Part shown: positions 1-5,900 of the stretch, piece by piece
Position numbering within the stretch: the first letter of the stretch is position 1
Layout of the letters: each line of letters starts with the position of its first letter
Origin: a virus
Reading direction: 5' to 3' (one strand)
DNA: 25,171 nt
IMG/VR virus record: IMGVR_UViG_3300027973_000209
Span: 1-25,171 of that record
The notes under the pieces: generated by a model
What the model saw: only the letters and a program-made list of their open reading frames with translations
What the model was told of the DNA's origin: nothing
Databases searched by the model: none
Position numbers and translations under genes: made by a program

Positions 1-48
1 CAGGACGTGTGTATCGACGTTCCCGACTGGAGCGTAGTTTTTTCATGA
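1..48 (+). CDS. 3' end of an upstream gene (partial)
   Basis: The first 48 bases read open in frame 1 and end QDVCIDVPDWSVVFS before a TGA at 46-48. That stop overlaps the ATG of the next gene as ATGA, the coupling used throughout this phage. Only 15 residues are visible, so no function can be given. Confidence 0.45.
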   Translation, partial: QDVCIDVPDWSVVFS

Positions 49-413
49 AGCAAATAATCAGGATCGAGAACCCCGCCAAAACTCCAGGCCGCCAAAAACA
101 GGAACCTTCCTCAGTTAGTTATCGGTGGGAGTTCGAACAGCCAGACTACAGCAACCACAACAGCAAGTACCACGATCTTTGGCGCGAGTGCCACACGAAG
201 CAAAACGCGACGCCAGAATGGTTTGCCGATTGGATCAACCGAGTGCCAAAGACTTGCGGGTGCAACAAGAGCTTGCAAGCGATCCTAGAAGAACTAGGCC
301 AGCCAAACTACACAGACTGGTTCGCGTATTCGGTTCGCTTGCACAACGCGGTTAACCGCAAGCTAGGCAAGCACGAACTGACGCACGACGAAGCAAAGGC
401 AATCTGGCAATGA
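45..413 (+). CDS. hypothetical protein with an Erv1/ALR-like helical motif
   Basis: 122-residue soluble protein. The ATG at 45 is preferred over the one at 9 because it overlaps the upstream stop (ATGA) and has GGAG about 13 bases upstream. The N-terminus (about 1-30) is polar and probably disordered. The C-terminal half (about 55-122) has the order W-F-x-x-W, a CGC, a helical stretch, then LHNAVNRKLGK. This resembles the HNxVN-x-x-LGK signature of Erv1/ALR sulfhydryl oxidases, but the catalytic CxxC is absent (CGC instead), so oxidase activity is not claimed. From memory, similar HN-VN segments occur in planctomycete proteins. It is coupled to the next gene by ATGA at 410-413. Function unknown. 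Confidence 0.7.
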   Translation: MKQIIRIENPAKTPGRQKQEPSSVSYRWEFEQPDYSNHNSKYHDLWRECHTKQNATPEWFADWINRVPKTCGCNKSLQAILEELGQPNYTDWFAYSVRLHNAVNRKLGKHELTHDEAKAIWQ

Positions 414-769
414 TCTTCCTGCTGCTAGCACTTTCAAATCCCTTCACGCGATCCGAACAAGCAGACCTCTTGGAACTTAACCACCACTACGACCGCAACG
501 GTTGCCACGTTTACGACCAGCTCATTGTCTGGAGACAAAACCCCGCCACCTTTCGCTTCGAGGTGGCATCTTGGACCCTATGCGACACGCAAGGCAAGTA
601 TCCGGCGCGAAGTGCGTCGGGTCTCTATCGCGTCTCCTGGCTCGATTCTGGCAAGCCTAGAGAGGTTGTTTCACGGCAGTATCGTGAGAGCTGGACGCAG
701 ACGGACCCGGAACGGGAGGACCAAAAGCGGGTTCATGTTGACGACCGAATCCGGCTGATCGAAAAATAG
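410..769 (+). CDS. hypothetical protein with a short hydrophobic N-terminus
   Basis: 119 residues, starting inside the stop of the preceding gene (ATGA), so probably co-translated with it. The first eight residues (MIFLLLAL) are hydrophobic, too short for a convincing signal peptide. The rest contains a repeated beta-like pattern (YDQLIVW, FRFEVASW, GLYRVSW, YRESWTQTDPE). I associate this pattern with unknown small proteins of planctomycete phages or genomes. No catalytic motif is visible. It is the last plus-strand gene before the cassette array and is followed by a weak CCCC/GGGG hairpin at 841-852. Confidence 0.65.
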   Translation: MIFLLLALSNPFTRSEQADLLELNHHYDRNGCHVYDQLIVWRQNPATFRFEVASWTLCDTQGKYPARSASGLYRVSWLDSGKPREVVSRQYRESWTQTDPEREDQKRVHVDDRIRLIEK

Positions 770-1020
770 TTTCAAAAATAACGCAGTGCGCCGCGCAGTA
801 CAGCCCCCCAAAAGCCGTGGATTTTTCCAGGATTACCACACCCCTTGCGGGGGCACTTTCTAGATCGGTATTAGCTGGTTTTCCAGTGATTCTTGACCGA
901 AAGCAGGAATTGAAACCCTGTACAACCCTGGTCGAAAGTCCCCGGCGCGGTGCGCAGCGCAGTACAAAAGGCGGCGCGCAGTGCGCAGTTTGTTTTAATC
1001 AGAGGGGTCGGAGAATAATT
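770..1020. other. intergenic region with GCGCAGTRC repeats; candidate attP/arm-site region
   Basis: This 251-bp non-coding stretch lies between the hypothetical gene ending at 769 and the cassette array. It contains GCGCAGTAC at 793-801 and 957-965, GCGCAGTGC at 976-984 and related CGCAGTGCG at 782-790, plus a short GC hairpin at 841-852. If the cassette array was inserted at the integrase stop codon, this stretch once lay directly downstream of int. A phage attP with arm-type integrase sites would be expected there. That is inference; no core site could be identified. Confidence 0.35.
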
Positions 1021-1022
1021 GT

Positions 1023-2015
1023 TCAACGAATCGAATCCATTACCGCTGCGATGAACTCCGCAGCGACTTGCGGGACGATCGCGTTTCCCAATCCACGTAT
1101 CTGAGCCACTCGCCCGGATACCCCATGAGCCAACACACAAACACCGGGTTTAGTTGGCCTGGCTTTTCCGTCGCTGCATGGCAACCATTCAACGCCGTCC
1201 CAATGGCTTGATCCCGCAGGCAGGCTGCTCCGGTCCCTTTGCGGTTGACTCGGTTCGCATCGAACCCGCCCGCCGCTTCTGACGCTTTGGGCGTTGCCCA
1301 ACCAGCTGCCATGTTTATCGTTGATGCTCGGTTCGCTCCGCTCTCTCGCTGCCAACCTTCCCCGTGGTCGATGCCCCTTGTCGCTGCGTTCGCGTCCGGC
1401 GTTGGCCATCCGGCCAACATCGCCACTTCGTTCAACGGTCGCGAGTTCTTGCAGTGTTGGTTGCTCTTGCCGTTCTTCCAATCGCGAGCCGCTGCGGTGG
1501 GCCACCCAGAACAGTCTTTGGCGGATGTGCGGCGCACCGACGCCCGCAGCGCACAAATCGGCAGCCCCGACCGCATAGCCCAATGCTTCCAGGTCAGTGC
1601 GTACATCGGACAACCAATTCCTTCCATCCTCTGACGCAACTTGCTCTCCAAAGATTGTTGCAGGGCGGCACTCGTGAATGAGACGCCGGAACTCCGGCCA
1701 AAGGTGTCGGTCGTCTTTGACTCCCTTTCGCTTGCCTGCGGCGCTGAATGGTTGGCAGGGGCAACTTCCGGTCCAAACGGTAGCATCATCTGGCCAACCG
1801 GCCATTTCGAGTGCGAGAGGCCATCCGCCGATACCGGCGAAGAAATGGCATTGGGTGAATCTGCTAACGTCATTGCCTGTTACGTCCTTGATTGAACGGT
1901 CATCTATGAAATCTATCTGCAACGGCAGGCACGATAACCAATGTGCTGCGTGCGGGTCGAACTCGTTCGCGTACACCGATCGTTGAACAATGTGTTGTTG
2001 CGGATTTGCCGGCAT
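1023..2015 (-). CDS. dcm: DNA (cytosine-5)-methyltransferase
   Basis: A 330-residue C5 methyltransferase that transfers a methyl group from SAM to cytosine in phage DNA, probably protecting it from host restriction. Visible motifs: FAGIGG (59-64, SAM binding), PCQPF with catalytic Cys87 (86-90), GEQV (123-126, in place of ENV), QRLFW (166-170) and LGNAIVPQVAAEF near the C-terminus. The region between is the variable target-recognition part, so specificity cannot be read. The N-terminal YANEFDPHAAHWL segment is typical of phage Dcm proteins. The ATG at 2015 lies in the attC loop and the first 12 codons are attC sequence; a GTG at 1976 (codon 14) would start exactly at the conserved region. A second long frame overlaps this gene. 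Confidence 0.9.
   Translation of the reverse strand: MPANPQQHIVQRSVYANEFDPHAAHWLSCLPLQIDFIDDRSIKDVTGNDVSRFTQCHFFAGIGGWPLALEMAGWPDDATVWTGSCPCQPFSAAGKRKGVKDDRHLWPEFRRLIHECRPATIFGEQVASEDGRNWLSDVRTDLEALGYAVGAADLCAAGVGAPHIRQRLFWVAHRSGSRLEERQEQPTLQELATVERSGDVGRMANAGRERSDKGHRPRGRLAARERSEPSINDKHGSWLGNAQSVRSGGRVRCEPSQPQRDRSSLPAGSSHWDGVEWLPCSDGKARPTKPGVCVLAHGVSGRVAQIRGLGNAIVPQVAAEFIAAVMDSIR
1040..1873 (-). CDS. overlapping +1-frame ORF inside dcm with GWPTP and LNP-WLMG motifs
   Basis: A 277-codon frame open on the same strand as dcm, +1 relative to it, covering most of that gene. It contains WPTAAARDWKNG, a second LAGWPTPDANAA, and near the end LNPVFVCWLMGYPGEW. Motifs of the W/LPTP-x-A-x-D and LNP-(W/F)-WLMG-(F/Y)P-x-W kind are known to me from other phage methyltransferase-associated proteins, where they are read in frame. 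This is therefore either a real overprinted gene or a frame kept open by constraint on dcm. No Shine-Dalgarno decides the start. It is listed because a 277-codon overlap with recognisable motifs is unlikely to be noise; expression is unproven. Confidence 0.4.
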   Translation of the reverse strand: MTLADSPNAISSPVSADGLSHSKWPVGQMMLPFGPEVAPANHSAPQASERESKTTDTFGRSSGVSFTSAALQQSLESKLRQRMEGIGCPMYALTWKHWAMRSGLPICALRASVRRTSAKDCSGWPTAAARDWKNGKSNQHCKNSRPLNEVAMLAGWPTPDANAATRGIDHGEGWQRESGANRASTINMAAGWATPKASEAAGGFDANRVNRKGTGAACLRDQAIGTALNGCHAATEKPGQLNPVFVCWLMGYPGEWLRYVDWETRSSRKSLRSSSQR

Positions 2016-2072
2016 AGTCTTTTCTGATGGTTAAATCACTCGCGGCAAAACCGCAAAACACAAGCGTTACCA
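1982..2072 (+). other. attC recombination site 1 (dcm cassette)
   Basis: R'' GTTGAAC (1982-1988), L'' TGTGTTGTTGCGGATTT (1991-2007), L' within 2043-2062 and R' GTTACCA (2066-2072). L'' pairs with L' after leaving out G1997 and A2004, six bases apart, the extrahelical-base pattern of attC sites. The loop (about 2012-2042) holds the ATG of dcm on the minus strand. R'' is the exact complement of GTTCAAC at 1021-1027, the left edge of this cassette. Confidence 0.85.
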
Positions 2073-2076
2073 TGAC

Positions 2077-2928
2077 CTAGAACAACACGCCCTGGGTCAA
2101 TCTCTCTTTGCTGATCTCGACATACTCCGGGTTCAACTCGATCCCGATGAATCGCCGTCCATTGTGCTTCGCCATCTTCGCGGTCGTTCCGCTCCCGCTA
2201 AACGGGTCTAGCACAATTTCACCTTCGTTTGACCAACTCTGTATGTGATCCCTTGCTAACGCTTCGGGAAAAATCGCTGGATGCTCAAACGCTATTTTGT
2301 CTTTGCTGCTGTGGTTGAATCCGTTGGCAAATTCCCACACGTTCCCGCGCACGCCGTATTCTTTGACCTTTGCACCCGTTCGCATCGCCCATGATTCTTC
2401 AAGCGTTCCATCTGCTTTCCGCTGTGTCGATGCTCCGAGGCTTTGGCCTCCGTAATTGTTCTTTTTGTCCGCGATGAGGTTGACCGTTTTCGGTGCGCCT
2501 TTGGCGAAAACGTACATGTACTCAAACGTCGGATAGTATCGCGTCGTCTCTGGGAACTTCGCGACACGCTGATAAATCATCGTGTCATGCTGCTTCAATC
2601 CAATGCGGCGAAAAAACGCTGCTTGTTCTGCCGATGTTCCGGTTTCGCTGCCGTCTATCGTGGCATCGTTGACCACCCAAACAATCACGCCTCCAGGCTT
2701 GAGGATTCGTTTCAACTGCCACGCAACGCCGTAGAAATCCCACGAATGCCCACCATACGTTCGCAAATCGTCGTATGGTGGCGATGTGACAACTAGGTCG
2801 ATGCAATCTCTTGGAAACGATCCCATCACGTCGCAATTGTCGCCGCATATAATCTGGTCCAATGGCAACGCAGGCATGGTAACAATGTCATGCATCGGAG
2901 CACTCGATAACGTCGTTTGGTTTTGCAA
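2077..2928 (-). CDS. DNA methyltransferase, amino-group (N6-adenine or N4-cytosine), beta class
   Basis: About 283 residues. Motif IV TSPPYDD (catalytic, about 48-54) comes before motif I DPFSGSGTT (SAM binding, 241-249), the order of beta-class amino methyltransferases. SPPY rather than DPPY leaves N4-cytosine and N6-adenine both possible. It probably acts as an orphan anti-restriction enzyme, since no cognate endonuclease is adjacent. A TTG start at 2928 is chosen because AGGAG (2936-2940) lies seven bases upstream; an upstream TTG at 2958 lacks a ribosome site. The first 17 codons come from the attC loop and arm. The conserved protein begins near the ATG at 2877, exactly at the cassette edge. 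Confidence 0.88.
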   Translation of the reverse strand: MQNQTTLSSAPMHDIVTMPALPLDQIICGDNCDVMGSFPRDCIDLVVTSPPYDDLRTYGGHSWDFYGVAWQLKRILKPGGVIVWVVNDATIDGSETGTSAEQAAFFRRIGLKQHDTMIYQRVAKFPETTRYYPTFEYMYVFAKGAPKTVNLIADKKNNYGGQSLGASTQRKADGTLEESWAMRTGAKVKEYGVRGNVWEFANGFNHSSKDKIAFEHPAIFPEALARDHIQSWSNEGEIVLDPFSGSGTTAKMAKHNGRRFIGIELNPEYVEISKERLTQGVLF

Positions 2929-2967
2929 TGTTTTTCTCCTCGTGCCCGATGATGACAAGCGTTATGC
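2877..2967 (+). other. attC recombination site 2 (methyltransferase cassette)
   Basis: R'' TGGTAAC (2877-2883), L'' TGTCATGCATCGGAGCAC (2886-2903), L' GTGCCCGATGATGACA (2942-2957), R' GTTATGC (2961-2967). The arms pair perfectly once G2892 and A2899 are left extrahelical, six bases apart. R'' is the exact complement of the GTTACCA core at 2066. The loop carries an AGGAG and the TTG start of the methyltransferase on the minus strand. Confidence 0.9.
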
Positions 2968-3381
2968 GGATGGTTTGCGTGCGTTGATTCGACGAAAAAA
3001 CGCTTCATCCTTCCGACCAAAATTCCGCCCTGGCCTACACAGCCAAATGTAATAACACTCCACAAACTCCAAAACTTCCTCGTCTTCAAATTGAATCCAG
3101 CTTATTTCATCCCCGTCTTCAATTGCGTGATGGTGTATCCACTTTGTTCCGCCTAATCGATGTGCTAAATCATTTGATTTTCCCACATACTCAATTCTTC
3201 CCTCGTTGTGCAGGAAATAGATGGCTGCAATACCCGGGATGTATATATCAAAAACGCTTCCGAACGGTGCAGGCGGATCTGGATACCGGGCTAACTCTGC
3301 GAACAATTCATGCTTTTGTAGTGGCCGCGAATCCACATAACAACGCGATGGACCCAAGCCCTCATTACTGTCTGTACTCAT
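2962..3381 (-). CDS. GIY-YIG nuclease family protein
   Basis: 139 residues with a GIY-YIG-like core: GIAAIYFL (50-57) and YVGKS (65-69), Arg75 in AHRLGG, a central D-E-I-S-W-I-Q-F strand, Glu residues near 110 and ending CRPGRNFGRK. This is the domain of small homing-type or repair endonucleases; the target cannot be predicted. The second Y of GIY is kept as IYF. The ATG at 3381 has AAAGGAG eight bases upstream, inside the attC loop, so the first 15 or so residues are attC-encoded and unlikely to be part of the fold. The TAA stop lies inside the R' core of the next attC (GCATAAC on the minus strand). Confidence 0.85.
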   Translation of the reverse strand: MSTDSNEGLGPSRCYVDSRPLQKHELFAELARYPDPPAPFGSVFDIYIPGIAAIYFLHNEGRIEYVGKSNDLAHRLGGTKWIHHHAIEDGDEISWIQFEDEEVLEFVECYYIWLCRPGRNFGRKDEAFFRRINARKPSA

Positions 3382-3423
3382 CTTCGAATCTCCTTTCGGG
3401 CTGGGTCATCGCCAGCGTTATGC
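3335..3423 (+). other. attC recombination site 3 (GIY-YIG cassette)
   Basis: R'' ACATAAC (3335-3341), L'' GCGATGGACCCAAGCCC (3345-3361), L' GGGCTGGGTCATCGC (3398-3412), R' GTTATGC (3417-3423). The arms pair with one G (3350 or 3351) and one A (3356 or 3357) left out. R'' is complementary, with one mismatch, to the GTTATGC core at 2961. The loop carries AAAGGAG and the ATG of the GIY-YIG gene on the minus strand. Confidence 0.9.
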
Positions 3424-3426
3424 CGA

Positions 3427-3798
3427 TCAAGCGGTCAGCATGTAAATGACTCGTCTGTCCAATACTGGTGGCATCAGGTTGTAGCTCATTCGAAACATCG
3501 CGTCGTCGATCACGTAGAAAACCATCTCGCGTTCTTCGGTGATGATGCCAGCGTAAACCAACCACTCAAAATCCTCTGGACCGTACTCAACGAACCGTTC
3601 TTTGACGATGATTTCCTCTTTTGCAACCGCCTTGCCGTTGGGGAGCTTATACCGGCCAGATGGCTTGTCGCGTTCCATATGCGGGTTGGTTCGAACTCGA
3701 AATTCTGCAAACATCGATCCTGGTTTGTCGAACTGCCCACGGTCGAGCTTGGCTTTCACTGCTTCCCAATTTGCGGGATGACAAACTATTAACGGCAT
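3427..3798 (-). CDS. hypothetical cassette protein
   Basis: 123-residue soluble protein starting MPLIVCHPANWEAVKAKL; no family recognised. It has an alpha/beta look, with a charged middle (ERDKPSGRYKLPNGKAVAKEE) and a C-terminus of alternating hydrophobic strands (WLVYAGII, EMVFYVIDD). The ATG at 3798 lies inside the attC core (GTTATGCC on the minus strand), a known feature of some integron cassettes. A TTG at 3813 within the attC arm is the alternative. The stop comes two bases before the next attC, so gene and cassette boundaries agree. Its function is probably accessory. Confidence 0.7.
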   Translation of the reverse strand: MPLIVCHPANWEAVKAKLDRGQFDKPGSMFAEFRVRTNPHMERDKPSGRYKLPNGKAVAKEEIIVKERFVEYGPEDFEWLVYAGIITEEREMVFYVIDDAMFRMSYNLMPPVLDRRVIYMLTA

Positions 3799-3885
3799 AA
3801 CAATCCAATGCAACGAAGTTGCGGTTAAGGTTTACTCTCAATGGTGAATCAACGGGCCGCAACTCGTTGATTGGAAACGTTAGGT
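3795..3885 (+). other. attC recombination site 4 (hypothetical-protein cassette)
   Basis: R'' GCATAAC (3795-3801), L'' CCAATGCAACGAAGTTGCGG (3805-3824), L' CCGCAACTCGTTGATTGG (3857-3874), R' GTTAGGT (3879-3885). The 18-bp arm pairing is perfect when G3810 and one A (3816/3817) are extrahelical. R'' is the exact complement of the core at 3417. Confidence 0.92.
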
Positions 3886-4215
3886 GGATTTCCAAAGATC
3901 ATCGATAGACTTTTCGTCTTGGTCTATGTATCCATCGTACATGTATGACTGGTGTTCCTCTTTCGGCAATCCGTCTTCAAGAACTTCTCCAGCGGTCCAG
4001 CAATCCAAAGCAGCGTACTTGTGCATTCTCACTTTCCTTGGCGTTCTAATCAATTCTTCGGCTGTCTCGCAATCAACCGCGTTGTAGACACCGAAAACCA
4101 AGTATCCAGGGAAATCTATACCATGCTTCGGCCATCGAATTTCCAAACCGTCGCACGGACCTCCTTCAAGATACACGATGGCCACAGGCTCCAAATTCTT
4201 ATCGTCTTCACTCAT
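3880..4215 (-). CDS. hypothetical acidic cassette protein
   Basis: 111 residues, strongly acidic, starting MSEDDKNLEPVAIVYLEGGPCDG. The GGP-x-DG turn near 18-22 is seen in several small phage or cassette proteins of unknown role. The middle (GYLVFGVYNAVDCETAEEL) looks like a beta-hairpin followed by a helix. An ATG at 4215 is chosen because AGGTGG, supplied by the minus-strand R core GTTAGGTGG, lies four bases upstream; an upstream start at 4287 would translate the attC arm. The stop TAA lies inside ACCTAAC of the next attC, so the gene exactly fills its cassette. Function unknown. Confidence 0.72.
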   Translation of the reverse strand: MSEDDKNLEPVAIVYLEGGPCDGLEIRWPKHGIDFPGYLVFGVYNAVDCETAEELIRTPRKVRMHKYAALDCWTAGEVLEDGLPKEEHQSYMYDGYIDQDEKSIDDLWKST

Positions 4216-4221
4216 AAGACC

Positions 4222-4310
4222 ACCTAACAAAAAAATGCACCGGAGTTGCCGTCCGGCTGTTTCCTCATTGACACTCACCGGCGGCAACCCGGTGATTTTG
4301 TCCGTTAAAG
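4222..4310 (+). other. attC recombination site 5, at the integrase stop codon
   Basis: R'' ACCTAAC (4222-4228), L'' ATGCACCGGAGTTGCCG (4235-4251), L' CGGCAACCCGGTGAT (4282-4296), R' GTTAAAG (4304-4310). The arms pair with G4237 and A4244 extrahelical. R'' is the exact complement of the core at 3879. R' contains the TAA stop of the integrase gene on the minus strand, so the array abuts that gene without a gap. Confidence 0.92.
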
Positions 4311-5405
4311 TTTTTGATCCGACAACTCAAAAGCCGTCGCCCAATCCGAAGCGGTCAACATTAAATAATGTTCCTCCGCAACACGATCACTGTGCCCGAA
4401 CCACTCGCGGCAAGCATGGGACGCAAATTTATTGCCTGCATCGGTACGGGCTGAAGCTCGCAGATTGATCCAAAGCTTTTCCCAACCGTGAAGGTTCGCG
4501 TTCTTGATCGCGTCCAGCAACCAGCCGCGCCACGTTGTAGCCGCCGACGCCCGAGCTCTCACAAACACATAGCCAGTTTTGGTCGATAGGTTGTATTGGG
4601 TTTGCAGTTCATGGACCGCCCCGAGCATTGGGACAACGCGAGAACCTGTTTTGGTTGCTTTGGCGATCCGTAGCCGCCGGTTTTCGAAATCAATATCTTC
4701 CCAGGTCAACGCTAAGGCTTCATGCGGTATTCGAAGGCCGCAAAAACGAGCGAGGACGAAGATAGTTCTTATGTCTTGATGATCGCAACCCGCTAGAACA
4801 TGCTGAGTAGTTTGGGGCGTTAGATAGAATTGTCGCTCCTTGTTCGTTGTCGCCTGGACGTTTACGCCTGCAAACGGATTCGACGTTAATAGCTTCGAGT
4901 CAACCGCCCAACCAAAGACCTGCCAAGTTCGTTCAATGACCTTCTTCGCGTGTGAGGAAGCATGGACAGCGGCGAAATCTCGTGCGAATTGTTTCGCATC
5001 TGCAACAGTTACCGTAGCCAGATCGATGTCACCGAGTTGGCTTATCGCATGTTTGCGAGCTGTTCCAAATCCCTTCAAGGTAGATTGCGAAAAGTCTGTA
5101 CGGCTCGCAACGTAAGAATCCCAAGCCTTGCCGAGAGTCATTGCGACGGGTTTCGACCAATGGCAAAGCAACCCGAATTCCGAAAGCTTATCGAGTAGTT
5201 TTTGCTCGCATCGCATGAGCCAAGCAGAACTTCTCTCGTCGGGCTCCAGTCCGTTGCGGTTGCCGATCCGGATAGCTTCGATGCGGTCGCGAATAAACTC
5301 CGCTTGCGACTTCGTTACCCGCCCGAGATAGATCGACTGGCGATTTCCAGCCGTCGAAATGTAGCAGTACCAGCCGCCCCGCTTGTGCTTCGAAATGGTA
5401 GTCAC
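4305..5405 (-). CDS. int: phage tyrosine integrase
   Basis: A 366-residue tyrosine recombinase for phage integration and excision. There is an N-terminal arm-binding part (about 1-85), a core-binding SAM-like domain (about 88-185) and a C-terminal catalytic domain. Candidate catalytic residues: Arg225 (FCGLRIPHEAL), Lys252 (KATKTGS), Arg316 (INLRASAR), His338 (EWFGHS) and Tyr347 (EEHYLML). The usual H-x-L-R is N-L-R here. There is no sign of the IntI-specific extra helix, so it is not an integron integrase. It starts with GTG at 5405, overlapping the excisionase stop (GTGA), and its stop lies in the last attC. Readthrough from xis-int would transcribe the whole cassette array. Confidence 0.9.
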   Translation of the reverse strand: MTTISKHKRGGWYCYISTAGNRQSIYLGRVTKSQAEFIRDRIEAIRIGNRNGLEPDERSSAWLMRCEQKLLDKLSEFGLLCHWSKPVAMTLGKAWDSYVASRTDFSQSTLKGFGTARKHAISQLGDIDLATVTVADAKQFARDFAAVHASSHAKKVIERTWQVFGWAVDSKLLTSNPFAGVNVQATTNKERQFYLTPQTTQHVLAGCDHQDIRTIFVLARFCGLRIPHEALALTWEDIDFENRRLRIAKATKTGSRVVPMLGAVHELQTQYNLSTKTGYVFVRARASAATTWRGWLLDAIKNANLHGWEKLWINLRASARTDAGNKFASHACREWFGHSDRVAEEHYLMLTASDWATAFELSDQKL

Positions 5406-5635
5406 GACAGCACCCCGAAAAACTTATCCACTTCGGCGCGGTGGAAAAGAATCTGCTTACCTACCAATTTTCCGCGAAGCTCGCCGCGTTCGCGCAGCCC
5501 GACAATCGTTCCCTCGCCAACGCCCATCGCATCGGCTAGTTCTTTGATTGTGTAAGCGATCTTGGAAGTGAATTTTACTTCGCTTAGCTTGTCGATGAGA
5601 ACCGAAGCTAGTTCGTCAACTGGTGTTGTAACCAT
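5402..5635 (-). CDS. excisionase-like helix-turn-helix protein
   Basis: A 77-residue protein of the excisionase/HTH_17 type. A coiled N-terminus (about 1-28) is followed by YTIKELADAMGVGEGTIVGLRERGEL, a MerR-like helix-turn-helix, and LVGKQILFHRAEVDKFF, the usual wing and terminal helix. It is expected to bind the attachment region, bias the integrase towards excision, and possibly control its own operon. The ATG at 5635 is chosen because AGGTGG sits six bases upstream; an upstream in-frame start at 5749 would add an unlikely tail. It overlaps int by four bases. The upstream 265 bp hold its promoter. Confidence 0.85.
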   Translation of the reverse strand: MVTTPVDELASVLIDKLSEVKFTSKIAYTIKELADAMGVGEGTIVGLRERGELRGKLVGKQILFHRAEVDKFFGVLS

Positions 5636-5900
5636 GTTTTGCCACCTGAGAAACGTTGAACTGGAATCGGGGTGGATACGTTCAGAACATTGACGGCTGT
5701 GGGGAAGTGTACTCGGCTGGCGAACGGAAGGCAAGCGGCAAATAATCAAACGATGTTTGTACTTTTTTCAAAGCGACAGCCCGCGACTTTTCTGGAGAAT
5801 TCCTCACCTTTCAGTTTGGAACAGCAAGTGCAAGGACCAAAGGTGTCGAGCGATGCTTCAAATTGCGTAAAAGGAAAAGACTGGCCTGGAGGCTAACTAG
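5636..5900. promoter_or_regulatory. divergent intergenic region upstream of xis and the 5901 gene
   Basis: 265 bp without a supported gene, between the minus-strand xis-int operon and the plus-strand gene at 5901. On the minus strand, TTGAAA near 5770 followed 18 bases later by GATTAT is a weak sigma-70-like promoter candidate. ACGTT motifs occur at 5652-5656 and 5678-5682. No hairpin terminator or clear operator was found. Nothing more can be supported. Confidence 0.3.

Larger units (their letters stand above)
1021..4310. mobile_element. integron-type gene cassette array (CALIN-like), five cassettes
   Basis: Five attC sites (89-91 bp) alternate with five gene bodies: dcm, a DNA methyltransferase, a GIY-YIG nuclease and two unknown proteins. 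Cassette boundaries fall at G^TT of the core sites at 1021, 2066, 2961, 3417, 3879 and 4304. The R'' core of each attC is complementary to the core at the left end of its own cassette: GTTCAAC with GTTGAAC, GTTACCA with TGGTAAC, GTTATGC with ACATAAC (one mismatch), GTTATGC with GCATAAC, and GTTAGGT with ACCTAAC. This is expected if each unit once circularised through its own attC. No IntI-type integrase is present, and the adjacent tyrosine recombinase looks phage-type. All five genes lie on the minus strand, continuing the xis-int direction. Confidence 0.9.

Noticed and set aside
841-852. CCCC/GGGG hairpin as intrinsic terminator of the 410-769 gene
   Set aside because: Only four base pairs and no T-run.
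1239-1681. Plus-strand frames opposite dcm
   Set aside because: No motifs; the strand of dcm is fixed by its methyltransferase motifs.
3847-3872. 8-bp hairpin AATCAACG/CGTTGATT taken at first for a terminator
   Set aside because: It is a local alternative within the attC arm; the longer pairing with extrahelical bases explains it better.
3884-4468. Plus-strand frames within the attC array, one ending in the attC core
   Set aside because: They would agree with the attC polarity, so they were considered as cassette genes, but their translations look non-globular and the minus-strand genes have ribosome sites and motifs.
4305-5405. Integrase as an integron IntI
   Set aside because: It is paired with an excisionase by GTGA overlap and lacks any visible IntI-specific insertion; it reads as a phage integrase.
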